DNA from: Pelosinus sp. IPA-1
Lineage (GTDB): Bacteria; Bacillota; Negativicutes; DSM-13327
Assembly (NCBI RefSeq): GCF_030269905.1
Contig: NZ_BSVC01000006.1
Location: 124,001-188,000, forward strand
Length of the DNA: 64,000 bases
Direction: 5' to 3'
Made by a program: the position numbers and the translations under genes. The notes beneath the pieces were generated by a model that saw only the letters and a program-made list of their open reading frames with translations, was not told the origin of the DNA and did not search any database. How positions within the stretch are numbered: the stretch's first letter is position 1; each line of letters opens with the position of its first letter. This document shows positions 33,133-41,702 of the stretch, piece after piece.

Positions 33133-34884
33133 ATGTCTATTTATAAAAAATTCATTCAATATTATAAACCATATCAGCGGTTATTTTATTTCGATTTATT
33201 TTGTGCATTGGTTGTTTCCTTAATCGATCTTGCATTCCCTCAGATTCTGTATTATCTTACCCATGGGGTTTTTACTGGTGATGCAACTGATATTTTGAAT
33301 GTGATTGGTTTTGTCGGTGTGGGAATGCTCATCATGTACAGCATTCGTTATGCTTGTCAATATTATATCACTACATGGGGGCATATAATGGGAGCCCGAA
33401 TGGAAAGCGATATGCGCCAAGATTTATTTAACCACTATCAAAGGCTGTCCTTTTCTTATTATGACAATAATAACACTGGCGAGATGATGTCAAAATTAGT
33501 ATCTGATTTATTTGATATATCCGAATTGGCTCATCATGGGCCTGAAAATATTTTTATATCGACTATAAAGATTTTGGGCTCTTTTGCATTTTTGATGCTT
33601 CTCAATGTCAAAATGACATTGATTCTTTTTGTTGTTACCTTCCTCATGATTATTTTTAGTATTTATAAAAATAAAAAAATGAAAGCAGTATTTATGGATA
33701 ACCGAAAAAAGATTGCCAGTGTGAACTCACGAGTGCAGGATAGCCTATCCGGTATTCGTGTTGTCAAATCTTTTGCTAATGAGGATTTGGAAAGGGAAAA
33801 GTTTTGCTCTAGTAATCTTGAATTTTTGGATTCAAAGGAAGACAGTTATAAAATTATGGGCAGCTTTCAGGCGGGTAATGCCTTTTTTCAAGGATTACTA
33901 TATACGGCGGTACTTGTTAGTGGAGGCTTTTTTATTGCCAATGGTAGTTTGAAAGTTGCTGATCTTGCTGTGTATGCACTATATATCGGGATTTTTATTA
34001 ATCCAATTGATGTGCTGATCAATTTTACGGAACAGTTTCAAAAGGGATATTCTGGTTTCAAACGTTTTATGGATGTGGTGGGAATAACCCCGGAAATTCT
34101 AGATAAACCGAATGCAATAACATTGACTAATGTTGAAGGTAATATTGTCTATCAAGATGTTTCTTTTCGGTACAATCAAAATACAGGCGTACTTCATAAA
34201 GTAAACATTTCCATTGAGGCTGGGAAAACAGTGGCACTGGTGGGCCCTTCTGGTGGCGGAAAAACTACACTATGTTCCCTATTGCCACGTTTTTATGATG
34301 TTACTGAAGGTGCCGTTATGATTGATGGAAAAAATGTGCGTGATGTTACGCTCAAGTCTCTGCGCAGTTCTATTGGTATTGTTCAACAGGATGTTTATAT
34401 ATTCGCTGGCAGCATCGGTGATAACATTGCCTATGGTAAACCAGACGCTACAGATGCAGAAATTATAGAGGCGGCTAAAAACGCCAATATTCATGATTTT
34501 ATTACGAGCCTTGCTGATGGGTACGATAGTTATGTCGGTGAAAGAGGAACACGCCTTTCTGGTGGTCAAAAGCAAAGAATTGCCATTGCCCGTGTGTTTT
34601 TGAAAAATCCTAAGATTCTTATTTTGGACGAAGCAACATCTGCTTTGGATAACGAAAGCGAACGTTATATTCAGACCTCTCTGGAACGTCTTTCAAAAGA
34701 TCGTACTACCATTGTTGTGGCTCATAGACTTAGCACCATTCGAAGTGCAGATGAAATTATTGTAATCAATCACAAAGGAATTCAAGAGCGGGGATCCCAT
34801 GAAGAACTGTTATCTTTAAATGGTCTTTACGCTAAATATTATAAGATGCAGTTTGAAGGGTTGGATCAACTGCAAGACGAATAG
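33133..34884 (+). CDS. ABC exporter, fused permease-ATPase half transporter
   Basis: 583 aa from ATG 33133 (GGAGG 7 nt upstream); an open extension to 32998 runs over the operator region and is rejected. Six membrane helices (about 15-300) are followed by an ABC ATPase. Walker A is GPSGGGKTT, the Q-loop IVQQDVYIF, the signature LSGGQKQRIAIAR, Walker B ILILDEATSA and the H-loop VVAHRLSTI. It probably works as a homodimer exporting a lipid, drug or peptide. No partner half-transporter gene is adjacent. The divergent operator may also govern it. Confidence 0.93.
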   Translation: MSIYKKFIQYYKPYQRLFYFDLFCALVVSLIDLAFPQILYYLTHGVFTGDATDILNVIGFVGVGMLIMYSIRYACQYYITTWGHIMGARMESDMRQDLFNHYQRLSFSYYDNNNTGEMMSKLVSDLFDISELAHHGPENIFISTIKILGSFAFLMLLNVKMTLILFVVTFLMIIFSIYKNKKMKAVFMDNRKKIASVNSRVQDSLSGIRVVKSFANEDLEREKFCSSNLEFLDSKEDSYKIMGSFQAGNAFFQGLLYTAVLVSGGFFIANGSLKVADLAVYALYIGIFINPIDVLINFTEQFQKGYSGFKRFMDVVGITPEILDKPNAITLTNVEGNIVYQDVSFRYNQNTGVLHKVNISIEAGKTVALVGPSGGGKTTLCSLLPRFYDVTEGAVMIDGKNVRDVTLKSLRSSIGIVQQDVYIFAGSIGDNIAYGKPDATDAEIIEAAKNANIHDFITSLADGYDSYVGERGTRLSGGQKQRIAIARVFLKNPKILILDEATSALDNESERYIQTSLERLSKDRTTIVVAHRLSTIRSADEIIVINHKGIQERGSHEELLSLNGLYAKYYKMQFEGLDQLQDE

Positions 34885-34958
34885 TAAAATAATTAGTGAA
34901 AAAAACAGTTCTTGATTGAAAGTAATATGTAAAAGTAGCTTTAAGAGGGGGCATTTTT

Positions 34959-35147
34959 GTGGAAAAACAACTTAGATATCGATTGATTACAGGAAAAGAT
35001 GATGCAACGTTTTGTCAGAGAATTTCTAAATTGCTAGATGAGGGGTATATGCTATATGGATCTCCTTCTGCCACGTTTAATGGAACCGATGTGATAGTGG
35101 CGCAAGCTGTTATTCTTAAGGATGTCACTGGAACCACAAAGGTATAA
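34959..35147 (+). CDS. DUF1737 small protein
   Basis: 62 aa from GTG with AAGAGGGGG upstream. RYRLITGKDDATFCQRISKL followed by LDEGYMLYGSP and a hydrophobic VAQAVI strand is the DUF1737 pattern. The function is unknown; such proteins are single cytosolic domains. Confidence 0.8.
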   Translation: MEKQLRYRLITGKDDATFCQRISKLLDEGYMLYGSPSATFNGTDVIVAQAVILKDVTGTTKV

Positions 35148-35174
35148 CTAGTTTGTTGTATGGTGGTGATAGAA

Positions 35175-36227
35175 ATGATCGAGAAGTTATTTGTATTTTA
35201 TATGACGGGTACAGGTAATTCCTATAAGGTTGCAATGTGGTTTGCTGGAGTAGCAAGGTCTATGGGGGTGCAAACAGGTGTACAACAAATAAAGATCGAG
35301 AAGTTGTCTTTTGTCCCAGATGAGAAAACCTTGTGTGTGTTTACACTGCCTACTCATGGCTTTACAGCCCCTTGGTTAGTGATAAAACAGATTTTGCAGC
35401 TTCCGCGGGGGAATGGTGCGTCGGCTGCCGTTCTACCAACGCGGGCTGGTACCAGAATAAAAGGGATTGCGTTACCAGGAATGGAAGGGACAGCTGGTTA
35501 CCTAACAGCATTTCTGCTATTCTTAAAAGGATATAAAATCAAGGGTGTTATGGGAATCGACATGCCTAGTAACTGGACAGCTGTTCATTGGGGGTTAAGC
35601 AAGGAGAATGCCAAATTCCTAATTTCAGAGGCAGAACCAAAAGTCAATTCTTTTGCTAAAACTGTTTTATTAGGGCAAGTTTATTTTAGCGGATTTATTC
35701 CTTTGGTTTTAGGCCTACTGTTAGCTTCGGTTTCATTTATGTATCTAATTATGGCACAACTTATTTTATCAAAACTTTTCTTTGCCTCAGATAAATGCGT
35801 AGGATGCGGGCTGTGTTCCACTATTTGTCCGACAAAAGCGATTAAAATGACTGGAAAAGTTGAAAAACGTCCATATTGGAGTTATTCCTGCGACAGCTGT
35901 ATGGCTTGTATGAACTATTGCCCTTATCAAGCAATTGAAGCAAGCCCAATATTGGCTATCGTTTTTTACTATATAACTACAGTGCCTGCTGCTATCTATT
36001 TACAGCGTTATCTATTTAATGGATATCTAGATTGGCTTCCTATAAATTGGGTAGGAATTGTGCAATATGTCTTTGTATTAAGTTCAGTTTACCTTGCGCA
36101 TATGCTTATTCACCAAATCATGAGATGGCGAGTATTCAGTATGGTTTTTAGCAGACTATCGCATACTCATTATTTACGCAGATATCATGCTCCAGATGTG
36201 ACTTTAAAGGACATTAATAATAGATGA
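35175..36227 (+). CDS. Membrane EFR1-like flavodoxin/4Fe-4S ferredoxin protein
   Basis: 350 aa from ATG 35175 (GGTGGTG 6 nt upstream; the ATG at 35160 has none). The N-terminal ~150 residues are flavodoxin-like, with the FMN phosphate loop FYMTGTGNSYKVA. A membrane segment (about 170-200) leads to two 4Fe-4S motifs, CVGCGLCSTICP and CDSCMACMNYCP. Two more membrane helices follow in the last 100 residues. It should move electrons between flavin and Fe-S centres at the membrane; the partners are unknown. Confidence 0.82.
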   Translation: MIEKLFVFYMTGTGNSYKVAMWFAGVARSMGVQTGVQQIKIEKLSFVPDEKTLCVFTLPTHGFTAPWLVIKQILQLPRGNGASAAVLPTRAGTRIKGIALPGMEGTAGYLTAFLLFLKGYKIKGVMGIDMPSNWTAVHWGLSKENAKFLISEAEPKVNSFAKTVLLGQVYFSGFIPLVLGLLLASVSFMYLIMAQLILSKLFFASDKCVGCGLCSTICPTKAIKMTGKVEKRPYWSYSCDSCMACMNYCPYQAIEASPILAIVFYYITTVPAAIYLQRYLFNGYLDWLPINWVGIVQYVFVLSSVYLAHMLIHQIMRWRVFSMVFSRLSHTHYLRRYHAPDVTLKDINNR

Positions 36228-36309
36228 GTATTCTAATGTTAAAGAAAATTAATTTACCAAGAAGTATATAGTGGGACCTATTAATCTAGAAAATATGGGG
36301 GGAATAAGT

Positions 36310-37167
36310 TTGAAACGATATTTAGCGATATGGACCATGCTGTTGGTAATTACTTTCTCTGTTACTCCCACTCAAGCTTGTACATTATGGGCTGCAAATG
36401 GGAATGCAGTTGAGGGTGGAGGAAGCCTTATAGTAAAAAATCGTGATTGGTTACCTGACCACCAACAAGATGTACAACTTATTTCACCCGCGGATGGCTA
36501 TAGATATTTGGGACTTTTTGCAATAGATGGGGCGCATAAAGGCCTAAAGGCCGGAATTAATGAAAAAGGTCTTGTGGTAGTAAGTGCTACTGCAGGAAGC
36601 ATACCAGTTAAAGAACGAAAAGGAATGCCATATACCCATGGGCTTTCTGCGAGATTGCTAAAAGAGTGTAATAGTGTCGAAGAAGCTATATCAAAAACTG
36701 ATTTATTTGTGGGGCCACAGATTTTAATGATCGCTGATAAAGAAAAAATTGCGACAATAGAAATTGGGCCCGAGGGTAATTTTTCTGTTATGGTGAAGGA
36801 GAATGAAGTTATCTTTCATACCAATCATTATGTAGCTGAATCTATGCTAGAATTTAACCATATTTCTGGTATAAGTAGTCAGAAAAGATATAGCCGTATT
36901 GGCGAATTGCTAAAAAATATTTCGGAGAAAGTTGATTTCGATACCTTTATAGCTCTCAGTAAAGATCAGAATGATGGACCGGATAATAGTATTTTTCGTA
37001 CAGGAAGCACACCAAATAAAGCTCGGACAATGGCTGTTTGGGCAGTAGCAATACCACAAAATAACTCTCCGGAATTATATATTAGAATTCTAAATCCTAA
37101 TGAAAGTGAGAAAATTTTAAGAATAAATTCTGAGGATGTTTTTAAGGGGAATTTATTGACAGAGTGA
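36310..37167 (+). CDS. Exported Ntn-type amide hydrolase (C45/penicillin-V-acylase-like)
   Basis: 285 aa from TTG 36310 (GGGGGGA 6 nt upstream). A signal peptide ends in TPTQA and is followed at once by Cys (CTLWAAN), so cleavage would expose the N-terminal nucleophile cysteine. LIVKNRDWLPD carries the family Arg-Asp, and GLKAGINEKGLVVVSAT and MIADKEKIATIEIGP match C45/choloylglycine-hydrolase-like folds. It should hydrolyse or transfer acyl groups on amides (N-acyl amino acids, beta-lactams or homoserine lactones) in the periplasm. The true substrate is unknown. Confidence 0.82.
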   Translation: MKRYLAIWTMLLVITFSVTPTQACTLWAANGNAVEGGGSLIVKNRDWLPDHQQDVQLISPADGYRYLGLFAIDGAHKGLKAGINEKGLVVVSATAGSIPVKERKGMPYTHGLSARLLKECNSVEEAISKTDLFVGPQILMIADKEKIATIEIGPEGNFSVMVKENEVIFHTNHYVAESMLEFNHISGISSQKRYSRIGELLKNISEKVDFDTFIALSKDQNDGPDNSIFRTGSTPNKARTMAVWAVAIPQNNSPELYIRILNPNESEKILRINSEDVFKGNLLTE

Positions 37168-37299
37168 ATGTTTGGACTAACTCACTCTATCTGTATTCGG
37201 ATAAAATTGTGGTAGATCACGGTCCTCATAGTTTTAAAAATAACTACCAAGAAATTCAATGTATTCGATTTTAAAATTAAGCCATACTATTTATTGTAG

Positions 37300-37680
37300 A
37301 GGGTTCGTAATGGTTGAGCCAAGACTGGTGCCGGATCTTACAAGGGTTCGGTATTGGTCGGCCAAAGATTATTGTCGGGTCGAAAGGTTCGGCAGTAGTC
37401 GGCGGGCAGATCGTTATATGTCTTGTAAGGCTGTGCGGCAGCCCAACTGTTGTCGTATGGTCAAAAGGGATGTATAACGGTCGAGCTAAGACTGTCATGG
37501 GTGCTGAAGCTATAGGGGTCGGCCGTTGTCGGGAGATTGCGACCGGTTCGGTAGGTATCTGTGGCAGTCGAGCAAAGGTCAGTATCGGTTGTGTAATGCT
37601 TGTGGGTAGTCGAAAGATTGCGTATAGGTATGTAATGATCGGTATTGGCTGTAGCGTAGATCATTACGGGCTCTTTTTAA
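37300..37680 (-). repeat. Degenerate ~44-nt tandem repeat array
   Basis: Read on the minus strand, about nine diverged units of 36-45 nt can be aligned by eye. Each opens with a core like CAGTCTTTGCTCGACC and continues with ATACCGAACCC. Examples begin with ATCTTTGGCCGACC, CAGTCTTAGCTCGACC, CAATCTCCCGAC and GACCTTTGCTCGAC. Reading frames on both strands are broken, so it looks non-coding or a ruined repeat gene. It occupies the gap between the C45 hydrolase and the EVE gene. Confidence 0.55.
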
Positions 37681-37681
37681 G

Positions 37682-37708
37682 GCTAACGGATTAATCCGCT
37701 AGCTTTTT
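37682..37708 (+). terminator. Terminator after the repeat array
   Basis: GCTAACGGAT/ATCCGCTAGC (one mismatch) followed by TTTTTCC. Confidence 0.75.
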
Positions 37709-37740
37709 CCTATTACAAAGTGCAAATTAGTAGCGAAAAA

Positions 37741-37766
37741 AGCCAGAGATATTCTCTGGCTTTTTC
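37741..37766. terminator. Bidirectional terminator at the EVE gene end
   Basis: AGCCAGAGA/TCTCTGGCT with a 3-nt loop; T5 on the right and A5 on the left. Confidence 0.8.
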
Positions 37767-37791
37767 CATTGAAATTAGTGTATTTTTTTAC

Positions 37792-38208
37792 TCAATGAGA
37801 TGGTTCCTTGGCGATATTATGTAGCAATTGCCAATGCTCTTCTGATACAGGCATAACAGAAAGTCGTGATTGGCGAACTAGCTGCCAATCTTGAAAGATT
37901 GGGTTGAGTTTGATTTCTTTTAGTGTTATGGCTTTTTCTAAACGATAACGAGGCTCCACATCTACGACGACAAATCGATTGTCAGTTTCATTAGGATCGG
38001 GATAAGCTTGTGTTACGACTTCGGCGACTCCAATGATGGATTTTTCTTTGCCTGTATGATAAATAAACACCAAGTCACCAGGCTGCATTTTTTTCATATG
38101 TTTTAACGCTGCAAAATTTTTCACGCCATTCCAGCGGTCACGTCCTAATTTTTCAAGGTCTCCATAACTAAAACTTTCTGGTTCGGTTTTGGCAAGCCAG
38201 TAAGCCAT
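37792..38208 (-). CDS. EVE-domain protein
   Basis: 138 aa from ATG 38208 (GGAG 8-10 nt upstream; the GTG at 38217 overlaps it). It begins YWLAKTEPESFSYGDLE and carries WNGVKNFAALKHMKKMQPGD and VFIYHTGKEKSIIGVAEV, the EVE signature related to PUA/YTH folds. EVE domains bind modified bases in DNA or RNA; the target here is unknown. It is divergent from ung, another base-recognition gene, across 90 nt. Confidence 0.92.
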   Translation of the reverse strand: MAYWLAKTEPESFSYGDLEKLGRDRWNGVKNFAALKHMKKMQPGDLVFIYHTGKEKSIIGVAEVVTQAYPDPNETDNRFVVVDVEPRYRLEKAITLKEIKLNPIFQDWQLVRQSRLSVMPVSEEHWQLLHNIAKEPSH

Positions 38209-38299
38209 AGAAATCACTCTCCTATAATATAATTTATATTTAGTGAAAATATCTACAGTAACAGAAGGAACTTTTTATGTGATATAATGGAGAAAGGTG

Positions 38300-38983
38300 A
38301 TGAAAATGATAACATTTAAAAATGATTGGCAGGACTTACTAAAAGAAGAGTTCCAAAAAGAATATTATTTAAATTTGCGGCAATTTTTAATTAAAGAATA
38401 CCAAACAAAGACTGTTTATCCTAATAAATATGATATCTTTAATGCTCTGCATTATACGGCTTATAAAGATGTTAAAGTAGTAATATTAGGTCAAGATCCA
38501 TACCATGGGCCAAATCAGGCTCATGGACTTAGCTTTTCCGTAAAACCAGGTATTCAGTCTCCACCGTCCCTACAGAATATTTACAAAGAGTTAAAAGACG
38601 ATTTAGGATGTTATATTCCGAATCATGGCTATCTGAAAAAATGGACAGAGCAGGGAGTGCTTTTATTAAATACTGTTCTTACGGTCGTAGAGGGACAGGC
38701 AAACTCTCATAGCAAATTGGGATGGGAGCAGGTAACTGATAAAATAATTACTTTGTTAAATGAGAGAAAAGAGCCTATTGTTTTTATTCTATGGGGGAAT
38801 AATGCACAATCCAAGACAAGTTTAATAACCAATGAAAATCATTACATTATTAAGTCGGTTCATCCTAGTCCCTTATCAGCAAGCAGAGGCTTTTTCAAAA
38901 GTAAGCCTTTTTCCAAAACGAATACAATGTTAACATCCATGGGACAAACTCCGATTGATTGGCAGATTGATAATTTGGAATAA
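38300..38983 (+). CDS. ung: Uracil-DNA glycosylase
   Basis: About 227 aa. Starts at 38297, 38300 and 38306 are all possible beside GGAGAAAGG, and ATG 38300 is given. It excises uracil from DNA. Family-1 motifs are intact: [18 protein letters not shown] with the catalytic Asp, the FILWGNNAQ strand, and [11 protein letters not shown] with the catalytic His and insertion loop. It is monocistronic with a strong terminator. Confidence 0.97.
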   Translation: MKMITFKNDWQDLLKEEFQKEYYLNLRQFLIKEYQTKTVYPNKYDIFNALHYTAYKDVKVVILGQDPYHGPNQAHGLSFSVKPGIQSPPSLQNIYKELKDDLGCYIPNHGYLKKWTEQGVLLLNTVLTVVEGQANSHSKLGWEQVTDKIITLLNERKEPIVFILWGNNAQSKTSLITNENHYIIKSVHPSPLSASRGFFKSKPFSKTNTMLTSMGQTPIDWQIDNLE

Positions 38984-38997
38984 TTTTCTTCTTATAG

Positions 38998-39038
38998 GTA
39001 AGGTCCTAACTCTAATGGGAGTTAAGACCTTACTTTTC
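38998..39038. terminator. Bidirectional terminator between ung and the DUF815 gene
   Basis: GTAAGGTCCTAACTC/GAGTTAAGACCTTAC, a 15-bp stem with one mismatch, followed by TTTTC. Confidence 0.85.
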
Positions 39039-39040
39039 AT

Positions 39041-40306
39041 TTAGGATTGATGGCTCAAGAGGTGATTGATAAATTGTTGTACAGTTCGACCGGAACGTCC
39101 GTTATGTCGACGTTCCCATTTTAGAGCTTCTGCTTTTAGTTGTTCCAATGGCAAAGATATATTATTCTTGCTAGCCATTTGTTCTACGATGGCAAGATAC
39201 TCTATCTGATTTGGTGACAAATAGGTAAGGGTGATACCAAAGCGCTCAGATAAAGAAAGTTTTTCATTTACAGTGTCAAAGCGATGTACATCATCTGTAT
39301 TGCCTTTTCGATCATCCCAACTTTCTTTTATAAGGTGCATTCGATTTGATGTTGCATAAATGAGAACATTTTTAGGGGTTATTTCGATTCCGCCATCGAT
39401 GATGGATTTTAAGTATTTATATTCAACTTCGAATTCTTCGAAGGATAAATCGTCTAAGAAAATAATGAATTTTTGTGAGTGGTCTCGAAGGCAGTCCATT
39501 AACTTGTGTAAGGATTTTAGTTCATGTTTTGAAACCTCAACAAGGCGTAGATTTTTGGCGAAAGGTTCATTAATAAGGGCCTTAACAGAAGATGATTTAC
39601 CTGTTCCAGGTGACCCGATCAGTAGGATATGATTGGCAGGCTTTTCTGCAAGGAAAGCACAAGTATTTTGCACCAAAGTTTCTTTTTGTTGTTCATATCC
39701 AGTAATATCATCAAAGGTAATTTGATCAAAGTTCTTGATGCCCGTAAGTCCAGAGGTGCTGTTCCAGCGGAAGGCATTATAATCAGACATTATGCCACAT
39801 CCATAAGATGAATAATAATACAATAATTTCTCTACTAATGAATTAGGTGTAGCGGTTTCGTTAAGAAGATTCAAATATGGATGTAGTATTGAATAATTGG
39901 TTACGGTAGTACTAGGAGTGTTTGGAACGAAATCGAAGAGGAACTTGCTGTTTTCTTTTTTAGATAGAATGTGTAAATCATGAGAAATAAAATTTTGTAT
40001 AATCTGCATATCATGTAATGCTGCTTGGTATAGCGTAGAATCACAAGCTAGGATTCCCTTGCTTTTTTCTACAGTCTTACTAAAGATATTTTCATCCTTA
40101 GCAATTAAGTAAATAAGATAATTTCTTAGCAAGTTCCCTTCTAAATGTAGTTGTTCTGCTTTAGAGAAAAGTTCGCTGCAAAGTTCATAATACAACCGTT
40201 TAGGACAATTATCGTCTTGTAGAAGTTGCACCTTCTTTATAATATTATCATCTAAAATATTACGATAAAGTATTAAGTTGTGTAGAGTAAATTCCTTAGT
40301 AATCAT
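39041..40306 (-). CDS. DUF815 AAA+ ATPase
   Basis: 421 aa from ATG 40306 (AAGGAT upstream); the extra N-terminal codons to 40330 overlap that site. The N-terminal ~190 residues are helical and unassigned. The AAA+ core has Walker A LIGSPGTGKSSSVK, Walker B FIIFLDDLSFEE, a sensor-like IYATSNRMHL and LSLSERFGITLTY with an Arg. DUF815 proteins are conserved MoxR/ClpX-like ATPases of unknown role in diverse bacteria. Confidence 0.88.
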   Translation of the reverse strand: MITKEFTLHNLILYRNILDDNIIKKVQLLQDDNCPKRLYYELCSELFSKAEQLHLEGNLLRNYLIYLIAKDENIFSKTVEKSKGILACDSTLYQAALHDMQIIQNFISHDLHILSKKENSKFLFDFVPNTPSTTVTNYSILHPYLNLLNETATPNSLVEKLLYYYSSYGCGIMSDYNAFRWNSTSGLTGIKNFDQITFDDITGYEQQKETLVQNTCAFLAEKPANHILLIGSPGTGKSSSVKALINEPFAKNLRLVEVSKHELKSLHKLMDCLRDHSQKFIIFLDDLSFEEFEVEYKYLKSIIDGGIEITPKNVLIYATSNRMHLIKESWDDRKGNTDDVHRFDTVNEKLSLSERFGITLTYLSPNQIEYLAIVEQMASKNNISLPLEQLKAEALKWERRHNGRSGRTVQQFINHLLSHQS

Positions 40307-40404
40307 AGTATTCCAATCCTTTTTTCGCAAAATTACTCGTTTTAGTTTTCTATATTATTGGCCAAAAAGGGACAATATCCTTTAAAAGTACTAAGTTTAA
40401 TACA

Positions 40405-40447
40405 AAAATATAAAGCTCTCGATTCCAGGAATTGAAACCAAGAGCTT
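40405..40447 (-). terminator. Terminator of the phosphoribosyltransferase gene
   Basis: AAGCTCT (40413-40419) pairs with AGAGCTT (40441-40447), with further partial pairing inside; TATATTTTTG follows on the minus strand. Confidence 0.55.
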
Positions 40448-40510
40448 CATTATTATAGAAGATAACATGCTGGTCAGTATTTTTTCAATGGATTGTCTCT
40501 TAGAATTTTA

Positions 40511-41155
40511 TTACATACGAGGATGATTTATCTCATGTAAAATAGCGAGTACTTCCTCATCTTCTGTTTGGGGGAAGTCCTCATAATACATGCCAACCGC
40601 TCCAAAGGACTCCGGTTGAAAGGGACAGATTATTTTATCAACTTGTGTATCAAGTATTTCTATTACATCAGGAGGGGCGACTGGTACAGCAATGATTATC
40701 TTGGCTGGATTTAATGTTTTAATCCACTGTACTGCTGCTTGAATTGTATAACCAGTAGCAATCCCGTCGTCAATAATTACTACAGTTCGGTTTGTTACTT
40801 CTGGAGGTTGGTCGCTTCCGGTATAAGCCAGCATTCGCCGTTTGATTTCACCATGTTGGCTCTGAATCATTTGCTGTAGTTCAGTTTGTCCAATACTGAA
40901 CCTTTCAAGAGTACACTGGTCTAAAACAGCACTACCGTCAGGCATGACTGCTCCAATAGCAACCTCTGGGTTTAAAGGATGGCCAATCTTTCTAGTAACC
41001 AACACTCCTAAACTGCTATTTAATTGTTGTGCTAATGGAGCAGCAACTACTACACCGCCTCGTGGCACTGCTAACAGGCAAATGTTGTTGCCAGATAAAA
41101 CCGTCGATAGCTTATCAGCTAGCATTTTACCAGCTTCGGTACGGTCCTTAAACAT
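40511..41155 (-). CDS. Phosphoribosyltransferase-domain protein
   Basis: 214 aa from ATG 41155 (AAGGGGA 8 nt upstream; the ATG at 41161 is too close). The PRPP loop is VVIIDDGIATGYTIQAA. The N-terminal ICLLAVPRGGVVVAAPLAQ is typical of the stand-alone PRTase proteins often fused to or paired with hydrolases. The substrate is unknown, and no base-specific hood is evident. It ends next to the pyr operon but is transcribed away from it. Confidence 0.88.
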   Translation of the reverse strand: MFKDRTEAGKMLADKLSTVLSGNNICLLAVPRGGVVVAAPLAQQLNSSLGVLVTRKIGHPLNPEVAIGAVMPDGSAVLDQCTLERFSIGQTELQQMIQSQHGEIKRRMLAYTGSDQPPEVTNRTVVIIDDGIATGYTIQAAVQWIKTLNPAKIIIAVPVAPPDVIEILDTQVDKIICPFQPESFGAVGMYYEDFPQTEDEEVLAILHEINHPRM

Positions 41156-41303
41156 GCGCATATCCCCTTAATCAAGAGAGTAATATCGTTCAGGTGAAAG
41201 TATTACTCTTAGTTTTTCTTAATTATGATGAACTTATTCTAATGTACTTTACTTCTATTATAAATAAGGCTCTTGATGAAAGTACACAGTATGAATAAAG
41301 ATA

Positions 41304-41333
41304 TTGACATATAAGGGCTGTTTTTGATATAAT
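41304..41333 (+). promoter_or_regulatory. First pyr promoter
   Basis: TTGACA 41304-41309 and TATAAT 41328-41333 with an 18-nt spacer. Confidence 0.85.
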
Positions 41334-41351
41334 CACCCTAATAGAATACTA

Positions 41352-41448
41352 CCTTTAACGTGGTCCTGTGAGGCTGCAAAGGAGACATTTACTAAAGTAG
41401 TGTATATTTATGCCTTCTTGCGTCATCACACGCCAGAAGGCTTTTTTA
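41352..41448 (+). promoter_or_regulatory. PyrR attenuator 1
   Basis: A PyrR-binding loop (41352-41382), with CCTTT and AAAGG closing the conserved GGTCCTGTGAGGCT, is followed by a terminator, GCCTTCTTGCGT and ACGCCAGAAGGC, with six T (41412-41447). UMP-bound PyrR would hold the loop and let termination occur. Confidence 0.85.
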
Positions 41449-41518
41449 TGCATGTTTTAAAGGGATTGACAACCGTTTCAATAATTTGATAGTATATATA
41501 TAAGTAAAACATGCATAA
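41446..41518. repeat. 14-bp inverted repeat flanking the second pyr promoter
   Basis: TTATGCATGTTTTA (41446-41459) and TAAAACATGCATAA (41505-41518) are exact reverse complements. A TTGACA (41466-41471) and a TAGTAT (41490-41495) promoter lie between them with an 18-nt spacer. Confidence 0.7.
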
Positions 41519-41585
41519 ATATAAATGGCTTTCACAAAAGTCTAATATGGTAGGGCGTATTCTGTTGCAAAAATACAAATACTAT

Positions 41586-41686
41586 CCTTTAAGCTAATCC
41601 AGAGAGTTTGGCAAGGGTGTTTGTTCGGCCACAAGTCTATCTTGTTGCCCTGAAGCTCCTTGCCTACCTGGTAAGGAGTTTTATTT
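41586..41686 (+). promoter_or_regulatory. PyrR attenuator 2
   Basis: A second binding loop, CCTTTAAGCTAATCCAGAGA through TTTGGCAAGG (41586-41616), is followed by CTCCTTGCC/GGTAAGGAG and TTTTATTT (41656-41686). It stands just before pyrB, so two attenuation checkpoints act in series. Confidence 0.85.
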
Positions 41687-41702
41687 ATGAGGAGGAGTGG
41701 CT

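Noticed and set aside
37300-37680. CRISPR array or intact coding gene
   Set aside because: The units are diverged and contiguous without spacers of constant length, and no frame stays open across the array on either strand.
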